This document shows, piece by piece, positions 17,140-25,333 of a DNA stretch of 64,000 bases (the first letter of the stretch is position 1; each line of letters begins with the position of its first letter). The notes beneath the pieces are model-generated. The model had not been told where the DNA came from. It saw only the letters and a program-made list of their open reading frames with translations, and searched no databases. Origin of the DNA: Sphingomonas qomolangmaensis (lineage in GTDB: Bacteria; Pseudomonadota; Alphaproteobacteria; Sphingomonadales; Sphingomonadaceae); contig NZ_CP101740.1 in assembly GCF_024496245.1 (NCBI RefSeq), positions 62,001-126,000 on the forward strand, written 5' to 3'. Both the position numbers and the translations under genes were made by a program.

Positions 17140-17985
17140 TCAGCGCGCGCATGGCCCCAGCGCCTGCATGACGAAGGCATAATCGTCGCGCGCGATTTCG
17201 GCACGATCGGGCGCTTCGTTGGCGGTGCTCTCCTCGGGGAGTGCCGGGGGCAGCCCGCACGCCAATCGATACCATAATAAGGTGTCGCGTTGCGGCGGGC
17301 CGGCGACGTCGTCGACGATCTCGCCCAGTGCGACCGCCCAGCGGCGCTGCTGGCCAGGGCGGCGCAGGATCGACAGCGATACCGGGTCGCCCGACTGGGT
17401 GCGCAGGAAGATCTGCGTCTCGCCCTCGCCGGGCAGCGATCCGGGGACGTGGAAGGCGTTGCCGATCCCGATGATCGTCGGCGGCGCATCGGGTTCGATC
17501 GCCGCGCGCGCGATCTGACGGACCAGCGCGTCGTTGGCGGGGGTCCAGGGCAGCTGCGCGCCGGGCTCGATCAGCTGTACCTGGTCGGGCCGGCCGGGCA
17601 CCGGCCGCGCGAAGATGATGACGCGCATGCCCTTTGGTCGGGGTGTACGGCCGCGCGCATCGAGCGGCATATCGATGAGATAGCCGACCTGCGCCGCTAC
17701 GGCACCGGGCCCGCGAATCAGTGCAGCAACGTCGGCGTTGACATAAAATCGGACAAATCCGTCGGCGACCCCGGCTGCCTCGGCACCTTTTATCCTGACG
17801 GCGCTTCGGATCGTCGCATCGGCGATGATCGGCGCCTGGAGCACCAGCGGCGCGAGCTCGGCATAGCTCCGGGTAGGCAAGCCTTGCCCCGGAACTGCCA
17901 CGATTTGGCCGTTTTGCGCCGTATTTTCAAAGGATGGGGTGAGGGCGAGCGCCGCAAGGACGATGCTGGGGGCAAGCTGGAACAT
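17140..17985 (-). CDS. Secreted protein of unknown function
   Basis: A 281-residue protein with an N-terminal signal peptide (MFQLAPSIVLAALALTPSFENTAQ). The mature part has no motif I recognise. It is proline- and alanine-rich, with segments RVIIFARPVPGRPDQVQLI and TQIFLRTQSGDPVSL that suggest a beta-rich fold, and it contains few cysteines. It ends 4 bases after the convergent pteridine reductase gene and is divergent from tonB. It is probably a conserved envelope protein of sphingomonads, but I cannot assign a role. Confidence 0.7.
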   Translation of the reverse strand: MFQLAPSIVLAALALTPSFENTAQNGQIVAVPGQGLPTRSYAELAPLVLQAPIIADATIRSAVRIKGAEAAGVADGFVRFYVNADVAALIRGPGAVAAQVGYLIDMPLDARGRTPRPKGMRVIIFARPVPGRPDQVQLIEPGAQLPWTPANDALVRQIARAAIEPDAPPTIIGIGNAFHVPGSLPGEGETQIFLRTQSGDPVSLSILRRPGQQRRWAVALGEIVDDVAGPPQRDTLLWYRLACGLPPALPEESTANEAPDRAEIARDDYAFVMQALGPCAR

Positions 17986-18223
17986 GCCGCGATGGGTACC
18001 CGATCGGCCGCTTTTGATACAGAAATTAATCCGGGGCGCGGCGACTATACGTTTGTTGCGTCCGACAAAGCGTTTGCGTCACGTCCGACGCGGCGATAGA
18101 CAACCACTCCGACCGGAACGCTTGGCCGTTACGGTTCAGTCGGGTTGGCGCTTCGCCTTTTTTCGGGCGTATTGCCCAGCGTTGTGCTCCAGCACGCGCG
18201 ATTTGAGGGAGTTTCGTTGCTGA
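17986..18223. promoter_or_regulatory. Divergent intergenic region upstream of tonB
   Basis: Some 240 bases between the leftward secreted protein gene and tonB, with a locally lower G+C stretch near 18010-18060. It must hold promoters for both directions. I see no clear Fur-box dyad. GAGGGA lies about 15 bases before the tonB start, a rather long spacing for a ribosome site. Confidence 0.4.
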
Positions 18224-18910
18224 ATGGCCTATGCTGACCAAAAAGCGGGCTCTGGCCGTATCGTGGCGATCATCATCGTTGCCGCGGTGCATGCCGTGCT
18301 CGGTTATTTCCTGGTCTCCGGCCTCGCGTATCAATACGTGAAGCAGGTGAGCGAAGAGTTAAACACCTTCGACGTCCAGGAACCGCCGCCGCCGCCGCCA
18401 GAAGAAGAGCCGCCGCCCCCACCGCCTGACACGCCGCAGGTGCAGCCACCCCCCGTGGTGACCCCGCCGCCGCTCGTGCGGACCAACACGCCGCCGCCGG
18501 TGGTGATCCAGTCGGTCAACACGCCGCCGCCTTCGATCGTCACGACGATGATCGCGGCGCCGCCAGTCCCTGCAGCGCCCGTCGCGCCGCCGGTTCCGGC
18601 GCCGCCCAAGGTGTCGAAGAAGGCTGGGCCCAAGGGCAATCCGGGTTCGTGGTTCTCGAACGACGACTATCCCCCCGCTGCGCGTCGCGCAGAGGCCGAG
18701 GGTCGTGTGTCGGTTTCGGTAACCGTTGGCACCAATGGCCGCGTCACCGCCTGCCGCGTGACCTCGTCGAGCGGTAACAGCGATCTCGACAACACGACGT
18801 GCCGTCTTGCCGAACGTCGCGGACGCTTCTCACCGGCACTCGACGATGCGGGCAATCCGATCCAGGCGACGTACAGCCTGCCGGGCATCCGCTGGCAGCT
18901 CGAAGACTGA
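18224..18910 (+). CDS. tonB: TonB energy transducer
   Basis: A 228-residue inner-membrane protein that spans the periplasm and transmits proton-motive force from ExbB-ExbD to TonB-dependent receptors. It has one membrane helix (IVAIIIVAAVHAVLGYFLVSG, about 13-33), whose histidine is typical. A long proline-rich linker (PPPPPP, PPPPP and PPPVV runs, about 48-130) follows. The C-terminal domain has YPPAARRAEAEGRVSVSVTV and ends PGIRWQLED. It is the first gene of the tonB-exbB-exbD-exbD block. A G+C-rich hairpin follows its stop. Confidence 0.95.
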   Translation: MAYADQKAGSGRIVAIIIVAAVHAVLGYFLVSGLAYQYVKQVSEELNTFDVQEPPPPPPEEEPPPPPPDTPQVQPPPVVTPPPLVRTNTPPPVVIQSVNTPPPSIVTTMIAAPPVPAAPVAPPVPAPPKVSKKAGPKGNPGSWFSNDDYPPAARRAEAEGRVSVSVTVGTNGRVTACRVTSSSGNSDLDNTTCRLAERRGRFSPALDDAGNPIQATYSLPGIRWQLED

Positions 18911-18919
18911 CCCGTTTCT

Positions 18920-18952
18920 GCCGGCGCGAGTGGCCATGTCCCTTGCGCCGGC
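18920..18952 (+). other. Hairpin between tonB and exbB
   Basis: GCCGGCGC (18920-18927) pairs perfectly with GCGCCGGC (18945-18952) around a 17-base loop. There is no T-run, so it is not a classical terminator. It may protect the tonB message or reduce read-through into exbB. Confidence 0.45.
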
Positions 18953-18993
18953 GCCTTGAATAACGCTCTATTCGTCAGAGGAAGATCTCAGAT

Positions 18994-19788
18994 ATGCTCA
19001 CCACCATCCTCGCTGCGGCGGCTCCGGCCGGCGAAAACCCCTACGGTCTGGCAGCCGCGCTGAAAGAAGGCGGCCTGATCGCTCAGGGCACCTTCGGCAT
19101 CCTCGTCATCATGTCGATCGTGTCGTTCTACATCATGTTCACCAAGCTGTTCGAGCAGCAGAAGATCATGAACCAGGCCAAGCGCATGCGCGCCGACTTC
19201 TGGAAGTCGAACAGCCTGAAGGAAGGCGCCGCCAAGCTCGACAAGAATTCGGCCTATCGCCAGATCGTCGACGACGGCCTGGCCGCGCAGGAGCAGCATG
19301 GCAAGCTGACCGATCCGGTCGAGGCGCATGACTGGCTGCACGGTTCGCTCGCGCGTTCGGAGGCGTCGATCAACTCGAAGCTCGGCGGCGGTCTCGCCTT
19401 CCTGGCAACCGTGGGTGCGACCGCACCGTTCATCGGCCTGTTCGGTACCGTTATCGGTATCTACCGCGCCCTGGTGAAGATCGGTTCGTCGGGCCAGGCG
19501 TCGATCGACGCGGTTGCCGGCCCCGTCGGTGAAGCGCTGATCATGACCGCACTCGGCCTGCTCGTTGCGGTGCCTGCGGTGCTGGCGTACAACTGGCTGC
19601 AGCGTCGCAATAAGGCGATCTCGGAAGATCTGAGCGCGTTCTCGAACGACGTTCTGGGCTTCCTCGCATCGAACGGCGCGGTTCGCCCGACGAACGCCTC
19701 GGTTGCTGCAAGCAAGCCGGTTGCCCCGGTTGCGAAGCCTGCCACGACCACTGCCGGCCAGACCGGCGGCGTGCAGACCCGCGCCTGA
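18994..19788 (+). CDS. exbB: ExbB/TolQ/MotA proton channel subunit
   Basis: A 264-residue inner-membrane protein forming the ExbB pentamer that conducts protons with ExbD to energise TonB. It has three helices: FGILVIMSIVSFYIMFTKLF near the N terminus, then GGLAFLATVGATAPFIGLFGTVIGIY, and MTALGLLVAVPAVLAYNWL. The GTVIGIY motif and the long cytoplasmic loop between helices 1 and 2 are typical. GAGGAAG precedes the ATG. The alanine- and valine-rich tail after residue 240 is probably flexible. Confidence 0.95.
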   Translation: MLTTILAAAAPAGENPYGLAAALKEGGLIAQGTFGILVIMSIVSFYIMFTKLFEQQKIMNQAKRMRADFWKSNSLKEGAAKLDKNSAYRQIVDDGLAAQEQHGKLTDPVEAHDWLHGSLARSEASINSKLGGGLAFLATVGATAPFIGLFGTVIGIYRALVKIGSSGQASIDAVAGPVGEALIMTALGLLVAVPAVLAYNWLQRRNKAISEDLSAFSNDVLGFLASNGAVRPTNASVAASKPVAPVAKPATTTAGQTGGVQTRA

Positions 19789-19794
19789 TTGGAC

Positions 19795-19853
19795 GGCGAC
19801 GCCGCGGGCATCCAGCCCCGGCGTCGCCATCCCCCGGTTCGTTCGATCGAACC
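19795..19853 (+). other. Two hairpins between exbB and exbD
   Basis: GGCGACGCCG (19795-19804) pairs perfectly with CGGCGTCGCC (19819-19828), and GGTTCG (19836-19841) pairs with CGAACC (19848-19853). Neither has a T-run. Placed just after exbB, they could stabilise the upstream message or thin out transcription, which would help give more ExbB than ExbD. Confidence 0.5.
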
Positions 19854-19879
19854 GAGTATAAACATAGGATAGCGCGCAA

Positions 19880-20356
19880 ATGGCGATGAGCGTTGGTGGC
19901 GACTCCACCGATAAACCACTTTCGGACATCAACACGACTCCTCTGGTGGATGTCATGCTGGTGCTCCTGATCATCTTCCTGATCGCGGTTCCGGTCGCAA
20001 TCCAGGCGGTCGATCTCGAATTGCCCAAGGTGGCGTACGAGCCGACGACCACCAAGCCCGAGAATATCAACCTTTCGGTCAGCGGCTCCGAAGCCGGTTG
20101 CAAGGTGTATTGGAACCTTACCCAGGTCGACAGCGGCGAATTGCTGCGGCGCGGGGCGGAAAATCTTCAGGCAGTGGTGACGCGATTCGGCGACAACCTG
20201 AAGCCCGACGATATTCCCGAGGTGCATATTCGCGGTGACGTGAACACGCCGTATCGCTGCATCGGCGGCGCGATCTACACGATGCAGCAGGCTGGCTTCG
20301 TGAAAGTCGGCTTCATTTCGGAACCGCCGGCGGGCACTGCCCGTGGCCGGGTCTGA
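19880..20356 (+). CDS. exbD: ExbD/TolR biopolymer transport protein (first copy)
   Basis: A 158-residue inner-membrane protein with one N-terminal helix and a periplasmic domain. The helix segment DINTTPLVDVMLVLLIIFLI carries the conserved aspartate (LVDVM) that takes protons in the ExbB pore. It lies 91 bases after exbB and 24 bases before a second exbD. Residue Cys in SEAGCKVYW and another in PYRCIGG are unusual for ExbD and could form a periplasmic disulphide. AGGAT is upstream of the ATG. Confidence 0.93.
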   Translation: MAMSVGGDSTDKPLSDINTTPLVDVMLVLLIIFLIAVPVAIQAVDLELPKVAYEPTTTKPENINLSVSGSEAGCKVYWNLTQVDSGELLRRGAENLQAVVTRFGDNLKPDDIPEVHIRGDVNTPYRCIGGAIYTMQQAGFVKVGFISEPPAGTARGRV

Positions 20357-20380
20357 CGCTGCGTACCAGGAGTAAATGAC

Positions 20381-20806
20381 ATGGCAATGAGCGGCGGCAA
20401 AGACGACGGCGAGCCGATGATGGACCTGAACATGACGCCGTTGATCGACGTCCTGCTCGTGCTCCTCATCATGTTCATCATCACCATCCCGATCCAGACG
20501 CACGCGGTGAAGGTCGATCTTCCCCAGCCCAACCCGGACGATAATCGCAACCAGGTCGATCCTGTGAAGAACAAGATCGTGATCGATGCTGCGGGCACGG
20601 TCAGCTGGAACGGCGCACCCGTCAACGACGTGACGCTTTCGCAGTATCTCGACCAGTCGGTCGCGCTCGATCCCGAGCCCGAGCTGCACTTCCAGCCCGA
20701 GCCGACCGCGCGCTACGAGCGGGTCGACCAGATCCTGGCGATCGTGAAGCGTGCGAACGTCACCAAGCTGGGCTTCATCGGCAACGAGCAATATCGCGAG
20801 TTCTGA
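20381..20806 (+). CDS. exbD: ExbD/TolR biopolymer transport protein (second copy)
   Basis: A 141-residue paralogue of the preceding gene. The helix is MTPLIDVLLVLLIMFIITIP, with the proton-carrying aspartate in LIDVL. The periplasmic domain differs clearly from copy one and ends TKLGFIGNEQYREF. CAGGAG lies upstream of the ATG. Two adjacent exbD genes are known in xanthomonads and sphingomonads, where one may be specialised for certain receptors. A strong terminator follows. Confidence 0.93.
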   Translation: MAMSGGKDDGEPMMDLNMTPLIDVLLVLLIMFIITIPIQTHAVKVDLPQPNPDDNRNQVDPVKNKIVIDAAGTVSWNGAPVNDVTLSQYLDQSVALDPEPELHFQPEPTARYERVDQILAIVKRANVTKLGFIGNEQYREF

Positions 20807-20830
20807 TCGCTTCGGCATCGACGGATAGAG

Positions 20831-20863
20831 AAAAAGGGGTGGTCTTCGGACCGCCCCTTTTTT
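20831..20863. terminator. Rho-independent terminator of the tonB operon
   Basis: AAGGGGTGGTC pairs with GACCGCCCCTT around a TTCG tetraloop, followed by a run of T. A run of A precedes the left arm, so it would also work on the opposite strand. It starts 25 bases after the second exbD stop. Confidence 0.92.
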
Positions 20864-20941
20864 GTGCCCCGCGCCGGGACGCTCGCAATTGCAGCGACGA
20901 TTTGGTTTGCACGCCACCCTTCGAAAGCGCATGACACAAAA

Positions 20942-20959
20942 GTGACATATAAAAGTCAC
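20942..20959 (+). promoter_or_regulatory. GTGAC/GTCAC dyad upstream of small TPR gene
   Basis: GTGAC (20942-20946) and GTCAC (20955-20959) form a dyad with an A+T-rich centre (ATATAAAA), about 31 bases before the next start codon. It could be an operator of a homodimeric regulator or part of the promoter. Nothing in the sequence identifies the regulator. Confidence 0.35.
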
Positions 20960-20990
20960 GTGAATGTAACCTTGGCTTTTGGAGAGCGAG

Positions 20991-21353
20991 ATGCGTGCTA
21001 CCAAGTTGATCATTGTCGCGGCGATGCTGGGTGTACCGGCGGCGTCGGCCGGGGCGCAGAACCGGACCGATCCCTATGCGCATAACGCGATCGAGCGCGG
21101 CCAATTCAGCGAGGCCGAGGCATCGCTGCGTGCGCAGTTGCTGGTCGAACCAGCGAAGCCCGAATTGCTGCTGAACCTCGCCGCGATCTACGCGCGCACC
21201 AACCGGCTCGAACAGGCCGAGGCGCTATACGCGCGCGTCATGGCGGGCGAGGACGTGTCGCTGCTGCTACGCCCCGATTATGCGCTGGGCGCGCACGCGA
21301 TCGCGCAGCGCGGGCTACGCAAGCTCGACGTGCAGCGCACCGCGGGCCGTTGA
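20991..21353 (+). CDS. Small exported TPR-like protein
   Basis: A 120-residue protein with a signal peptide (MRATKLIIVAAMLGVPAASAGAQ). Two TPR-like helical pairs follow, IERGQFSEAEASLRAQLLVEPAKPELLLNLAAIYART and NRLEQAEALYARV. Such short TPR proteins often act as periplasmic adaptors; the partner is unknown. GGAGA sits 5 bases before the ATG at 20991. It stands alone between the tonB terminator and the convergent dcd. Confidence 0.78.
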   Translation: MRATKLIIVAAMLGVPAASAGAQNRTDPYAHNAIERGQFSEAEASLRAQLLVEPAKPELLLNLAAIYARTNRLEQAEALYARVMAGEDVSLLLRPDYALGAHAIAQRGLRKLDVQRTAGR

Positions 21354-21365
21354 ACCGATGACTGA

Positions 21366-21389
21366 TCCGGACCGTACCCGCGGTCCGGA
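21366..21389. terminator. Perfect hairpin between TPR gene and dcd
   Basis: TCCGGACCG (21366-21374) pairs perfectly with CGGTCCGGA (21381-21389) around a 6-base loop, between two convergent genes. The T-run is poor, so it is a probable but weak terminator for either or both. Confidence 0.55.
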
Positions 21390-21418
21390 CCCGTTCCTGC
21401 CGCGGTCCCGACGCTGCC

Positions 21419-21970
21419 TCACAGCTTGGGCAGCGTTACCCCGCGCTGCCCCATATATTTGCCCGCACGGTCGGCGTAGCTGGTCTCGCAGATCTCGTTC
21501 CCTTGAAGGAACAGGAACTGGCACGCGCCCTCATTGGCATAGATCTTGGCGGGTAGCGGCGTCGTGTTCGAGAATTCGAGCGTCACATGCCCCTCCCATT
21601 CGGGTTCGAGCGGGGTGACGTTCACGATGATCCCGCAGCGCGCATAGGTCGATTTGCCGAGGCAGATCACCAGCACGTCGCGCGGCACCCGGAAATATTC
21701 CACCGTCCGCGCCAGCGCGAAGCTGTTGGGCGGGATGATGCAGCAATCGGTCTTGCGATCGACGAAGCTGTTCGAATCGAAATTCTTGGGGTCGACGATC
21801 GCGCTGTCGACATTGGTGAAGATCTTGAATTCGTCGGCGACGCGCGCGTCATAGCCATAGGATGACAGCCCGTAGCTGATGCAGCCTTCGCGGCGCTGCG
21901 ATTCGGTGAAGGGCTCGATCATCCGCCGCGTCGTGGCGGCCTCGCGAATCCAGCGGTCGGACAGGATCAT
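21419..21970 (-). CDS. dcd: dCTP deaminase
   Basis: A 183-residue homotrimeric enzyme that deaminates dCTP to dUTP, the main source of dUMP for thymidylate. It has [13 protein letters not shown] near the N terminus and the active-site region [29 protein letters not shown], whose glutamates and serine/arginine are conserved. The C-terminal [14 protein letters not shown] matches the family. It is slightly shorter than the E. coli enzyme, as expected for alphaproteobacterial Dcd. cdd lies 2 kb away but on its own. Confidence 0.96.
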   Translation of the reverse strand: MILSDRWIREAATTRRMIEPFTESQRREGCISYGLSSYGYDARVADEFKIFTNVDSAIVDPKNFDSNSFVDRKTDCCIIPPNSFALARTVEYFRVPRDVLVICLGKSTYARCGIIVNVTPLEPEWEGHVTLEFSNTTPLPAKIYANEGACQFLFLQGNEICETSYADRAGKYMGQRGVTLPKL

Positions 21971-22030
21971 GAATGGCTTCCCCTTGCGTACGCTGCCTTT
22001 TCGCGGGTCGCACGCGGCTGGGCAAGCTGC

Positions 22031-22552
22031 TTAGTCGACGCGCGTCAGCACCGTGCGGTTGCGCGGCAGCCACACGTCCTTGCCGTCGCCTTCGGGATCG
22101 ACCTCCTTCAGCGTGGTCATCGTCGCGCCGTCGCGGACCGTCGTTTCGCGGATCTGAGCCATGCCGTCGCCGTCGATCCGCCGGTCCTGCGCGATCATCG
22201 TCCAGTGCGTCGGGTCGGGCGCGGCGGAAACGGTCAACCGCACCGTGGCGGTTTCGAGCGGGCGGCCTTCGCGGAACGTCGCCGAGCGCAGCGAGTCGCC
22301 CTCGACCATCGCCGTGGTGGTGATCCAGACGGTGCCGGTCTTGGGGCCGTCGTCATACGCCGCGGTGCGCACCGTCGTGACGCCGTCGGGCTGGGCAATT
22401 ATCGTCACCTCGACCGGCAGGCCTTGCCATTGGTCGGTCTGATAGTCGCGATAGGCGAGCTCGCCGCGCCATTTGCCGGCGGTGCTCGCCAGCAAGGCTT
22501 GCGGCGTGATCGATTGGAGCGGCAGCAGCAGCGACAGAATTAGAATCGACAT
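22031..22552 (-). CDS. Exported protein of unknown function
   Basis: A 173-residue protein with a short signal peptide (MSILILSLLLPLQSITPQALLA). The mature part is predicted to be beta-rich, with alternating strands such as GKWRGELAYRDYQ, VEVTIIAQPDGVTTVRTAAYDD and VRLTVSAAPDPTHWTMIAQD. The pattern resembles small lipocalin-like or DUF1579-like secreted proteins, but I cannot assign it. It lies upstream of dcd on the same strand, 60 bases away, and diverges from the DUF808 gene. Confidence 0.7.
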   Translation of the reverse strand: MSILILSLLLPLQSITPQALLASTAGKWRGELAYRDYQTDQWQGLPVEVTIIAQPDGVTTVRTAAYDDGPKTGTVWITTTAMVEGDSLRSATFREGRPLETATVRLTVSAAPDPTHWTMIAQDRRIDGDGMAQIRETTVRDGATMTTLKEVDPEGDGKDVWLPRNRTVLTRVD

Positions 22553-22683
22553 GGCAACGGTCTCCCACTGGCAGCCAGCGTGTCATAGGCTGGCTTGCTA
22601 CGCGAGCGTCATGAAGCGTTTTCGATTGGGCGTGCGTTGTGCGCCCGCGCGCGATAGGCAGCGACACGAGATCAGGAGGAAAT

Positions 22684-23628
22684 ATGGCCGGAGGATTGGT
22701 TGCGCTGCTCGACGACGTGGCGGCGCTGACGAAGCTGGCGGCAGCGTCGATCGACGATGTCGGCGCCGCGGCGGCGCGCGCGGGGGCGAAGTCGGCGGGG
22801 GTGGTGATCGACGATGCCGCGGTCACGCCGCGCTATGTGGTCGGCCTGCCGCCGCAACGCGAGCTGCCGATCATCGGCAAGATCGCGCTGGGGTCGCTCA
22901 AGAACAAGTTGCTGTTCCTGCTGCCCGCGGCGCTCGCGATCAGCGCATGGCTTCCCTGGGCGCTGACGCCGCTGCTGATGATCGGCGGCGCCTATCTCTG
23001 CTTCGAAGGGACCGAGAAGGTCTATGAAGCGCTAGCGGGCAAGGACCATGGCCAGGAGGTCGCGGCGATCACCGACCCGCAGGAGCTCGAGGATCGCCAG
23101 GTATCGGGGGCGATCCGCACCGACTTCATCCTGTCGGCCGAGATCATGGCGATCGCGCTCGCCGATCTCGACACCGGGTCGATCTGGCAGCAGGCGCTGG
23201 TACTCGCGCTGGTCGGGCTGGCGATCACCGTCGGCGTCTATGGCTTCGTCGCGATCATCGTGAAGATGGACGATGTCGGGCTGCATCTGGCCAAGGGCGG
23301 GGGTGCAGGCGCCGGCTTCGGGCGGGGGCTGGTCAAGGCGATGCCCGTGCTGCTGAAATTCCTGTCGATCGTCGGCACCGCGGCGATGATCTGGGTCGGC
23401 GGCGGGATCATCGTCCACGGTTTGGCCGGCTTCGGGCTGGCGGGGATCGAGCATGGCATCCACGACGTCGCGGTGGCAGCGGGTGGTGCGCTGGCGGGCG
23501 CGCGCGGCGTGGTCGAATGGATCGTCACCGCGTTCGGCGCTGGGATCGTCGGGCTGGTGGTGGGCGGCGCGATCGTCGCGATCCTGCACTTGTTGCCCAA
23601 GAAGGCGGGGGCGGCGGCGGCGCACTGA
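22684..23628 (+). CDS. DUF808 family inner-membrane protein (YedI-like)
   Basis: A 314-residue polytopic membrane protein of the DUF808/YedI family. It has AGGLVALLDDVAALTKLAAASIDDV at the start and the family motifs TPRYVVGLPPQRELPIIGKIALGSLKNK and DFILSAEIMAIALA. At least five hydrophobic helices follow to a short C-terminal tail. The function is unknown. AGGAGGA lies just before the ATG at 22684, which decides this start over the upstream one at 22639. Confidence 0.9.
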   Translation: MAGGLVALLDDVAALTKLAAASIDDVGAAAARAGAKSAGVVIDDAAVTPRYVVGLPPQRELPIIGKIALGSLKNKLLFLLPAALAISAWLPWALTPLLMIGGAYLCFEGTEKVYEALAGKDHGQEVAAITDPQELEDRQVSGAIRTDFILSAEIMAIALADLDTGSIWQQALVLALVGLAITVGVYGFVAIIVKMDDVGLHLAKGGGAGAGFGRGLVKAMPVLLKFLSIVGTAAMIWVGGGIIVHGLAGFGLAGIEHGIHDVAVAAGGALAGARGVVEWIVTAFGAGIVGLVVGGAIVAILHLLPKKAGAAAAH

Positions 23629-23640
23629 GCACCGCTGCGG

Positions 23641-24102
23641 TCACAAGCCGAGGTCGCCGGGGCCGAAGGCGTGCGGCAACAGGTCGCGCAGCCGGTGGGT
23701 TTCGATCCGCTCGCCCTGCGCGCCCGCGCAGAACACCGCGATGTCGCGCGCGCCCATGCCTGCGGCCTCGTTGAGCACCTGGCGGCAGCGCCCGCACGGC
23801 CGCACCGGATCGGTGCCGGTGGCGACGCCGTCGACCTGCATCCCGCCGATCACCCCGATCGCGACGACATCGCGCAGCCGCCCCGCCGCGCTGAGCGTCG
23901 CGATCGCGACGGTCTCGGCGCACAGCGACAGGCCGTAGCTGGCATTCTCGAAATTTGCGCCGGTGACCACGCTGCCGTCGGTCAGCAGCACCGCGGCGCC
24001 GACCGAGAAGCGCGAATAGGGCGCGTGGGCGTTGCGCGCGGCGTCGCGCGCGGCGGCGATCAGCGGTTGCGGGTCGATCGCGGTCGGGTCGGTCTGGGTC
24101 AA
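23641..24102 (-). CDS. cdd: Cytidine deaminase
   Basis: A 153-residue zinc enzyme that deaminates cytidine and deoxycytidine for pyrimidine salvage. It has the zinc-binding pair CAE (near residue 66) and PCGRC (near 104), and the substrate-binding ANFENASYGLSLC. It is of the short, homotetrameric type. The start is a TTG at 24102 that overlaps the stop of the upstream GH25-like gene by 4 bases; no ATG or GTG lies between that stop and the conserved core. Confidence 0.92.
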   Translation of the reverse strand: MTQTDPTAIDPQPLIAAARDAARNAHAPYSRFSVGAAVLLTDGSVVTGANFENASYGLSLCAETVAIATLSAAGRLRDVVAIGVIGGMQVDGVATGTDPVRPCGRCRQVLNEAAGMGARDIAVFCAGAQGERIETHRLRDLLPHAFGPGDLGL

Positions 24103-24779
24103 GTTGCTACCACGTTCCAATGGGCGGGCCGTTCGATACCATCGACGCGGCGGATCGGGTTCGCCTGCCACATGCGCCAGCCGCGCGCCAGATAGGTGGG
24201 CTCGCGAAACGCGCGCAGCGCCCAGAAGGTGCGGTCGATGCCCTCGCTCAGTCGGTATTGCGCCTCGAAGGCGGGCGACGCGCGCAGCAAGGCGGGCTTG
24301 CCGGTATGGCGTTCGACGCGCGCGAGGAACGCCTTCACTTCGCCGAGCATCGCGCCGCGGGTGGGGGCGGGGATGCAGGCCGGGTCGAGCTCGAACGCGA
24401 CCGCGGCGGGGAGCGCGTCGGCGGTGCGCGGGACGGTGGCGTTGAAATGATCGGCCTGTTCGGTGCCCGGGCGGCACGGCGCGTAGAGGTGCAACGCGCC
24501 GCGCCGAACGCCGGCCACGGGCAGCGCCCGCCAATGCCGCTCGAACGCGGCGTCGCGCGACACGTCGCCCTGCGTCGCGACGACATAGGCAAAATCGACG
24601 CCGTCGCCGCGCGCGACATACCAGTCGATCGCGCCCGTCGCCGCGCTGACATCGACCCCCTGCACCGCATATTGCTCGATCGGCGGTTGCCACTGGCCGG
24701 CATAGATCCAGCCGCCGCCCGCAATCGCCCCCGCCGCGCCGACTGCGATCAGCAGCCGCCCCAGCCCCCAAAATTGCAC
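24099..24779 (-). CDS. GH25 lysozyme-like protein with altered active site
   Basis: A 226-residue protein with a signal anchor (about 7-26). The fold resembles glycoside hydrolase family 25: VQGVDVSAATGAIDWYVARGDGVDFAYVVAT keeps the first aspartate (D43). In the region matching the catalytic D-x-E of GH25, LPAAVAFELDPAC, the aspartate is replaced by alanine (A128) while E130 is kept, and the usual TEG is TQG. It may bind peptidoglycan without cutting it, or act very slowly. It starts at a GTG and is coupled to cdd by overlap, although the functions seem unrelated. Confidence 0.75.
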   Translation of the reverse strand: MQFWGLGRLLIAVGAAGAIAGGGWIYAGQWQPPIEQYAVQGVDVSAATGAIDWYVARGDGVDFAYVVATQGDVSRDAAFERHWRALPVAGVRRGALHLYAPCRPGTEQADHFNATVPRTADALPAAVAFELDPACIPAPTRGAMLGEVKAFLARVERHTGKPALLRASPAFEAQYRLSEGIDRTFWALRAFREPTYLARGWRMWQANPIRRVDGIERPAHWNVVAT

Positions 24780-24792
24780 TCCGTTCGCCCCT

Positions 24793-25275
24793 TTATGATT
24801 TAATGTGCAGCACGCAGATCAACGTGAACAGCCGCCGCGCGGTATCGAAATCGACCTCGATGTTGCGCTCGAGCCGTTCCTTCAGCAGCTCGGCGGCCTC
24901 GTTGTGGACCGCGCGGCGCGCCATATCGACGGTCTCGATATGCTCGGCGGTGGCGCTGCGGATCGCCTGATAATAGCTGTCGCAAATCGCGAAATAGCTT
25001 TTGATCGGCCGCTGGAAGCGCCCCATCGCCAGCACCAGCGTTTCGAGCGGCGATCCGTCCTCGCGCGCCATCGCCAGCGCCAGCCGCCCCTCCTCGACGC
25101 TGATCGTCAGCTTGTAGGGGCCGGCATAGCCATCGGGATGCTCGCGCAACGGCTTGAAATAATTGCCTTCGAGCAGATCGAAGATCGCGATCCGCCGCTC
25201 CTGTTCGATATCGGCGTTGCGCCACAGGATCGTGCGTTCGTCCAGCGTGACGGCGATGATCCTGGGGTCGGCCAT
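24793..25275 (-). CDS. UPF0262 family protein
   Basis: A 160-residue soluble protein of UPF0262, found almost only in alphaproteobacteria. It has DERTILWRNADIEQERRIAIFDLLEGN and the C-terminal DFDTARRLFTLICVLHIKS. The family has no known function. It lies 13 bases upstream of the GH25-like gene on the same strand and diverges from dnaB, so it shares the 110-base region that holds a DnaA box. Confidence 0.92.
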   Translation of the reverse strand: MADPRIIAVTLDERTILWRNADIEQERRIAIFDLLEGNYFKPLREHPDGYAGPYKLTISVEEGRLALAMAREDGSPLETLVLAMGRFQRPIKSYFAICDSYYQAIRSATAEHIETVDMARRAVHNEAAELLKERLERNIEVDFDTARRLFTLICVLHIKS

Positions 25276-25333
25276 GGTCAGCCCGCGATAAGCCTTTGGC
25301 GCGCAAGATCAACGGGGGAGCGAGTTCTACGCG

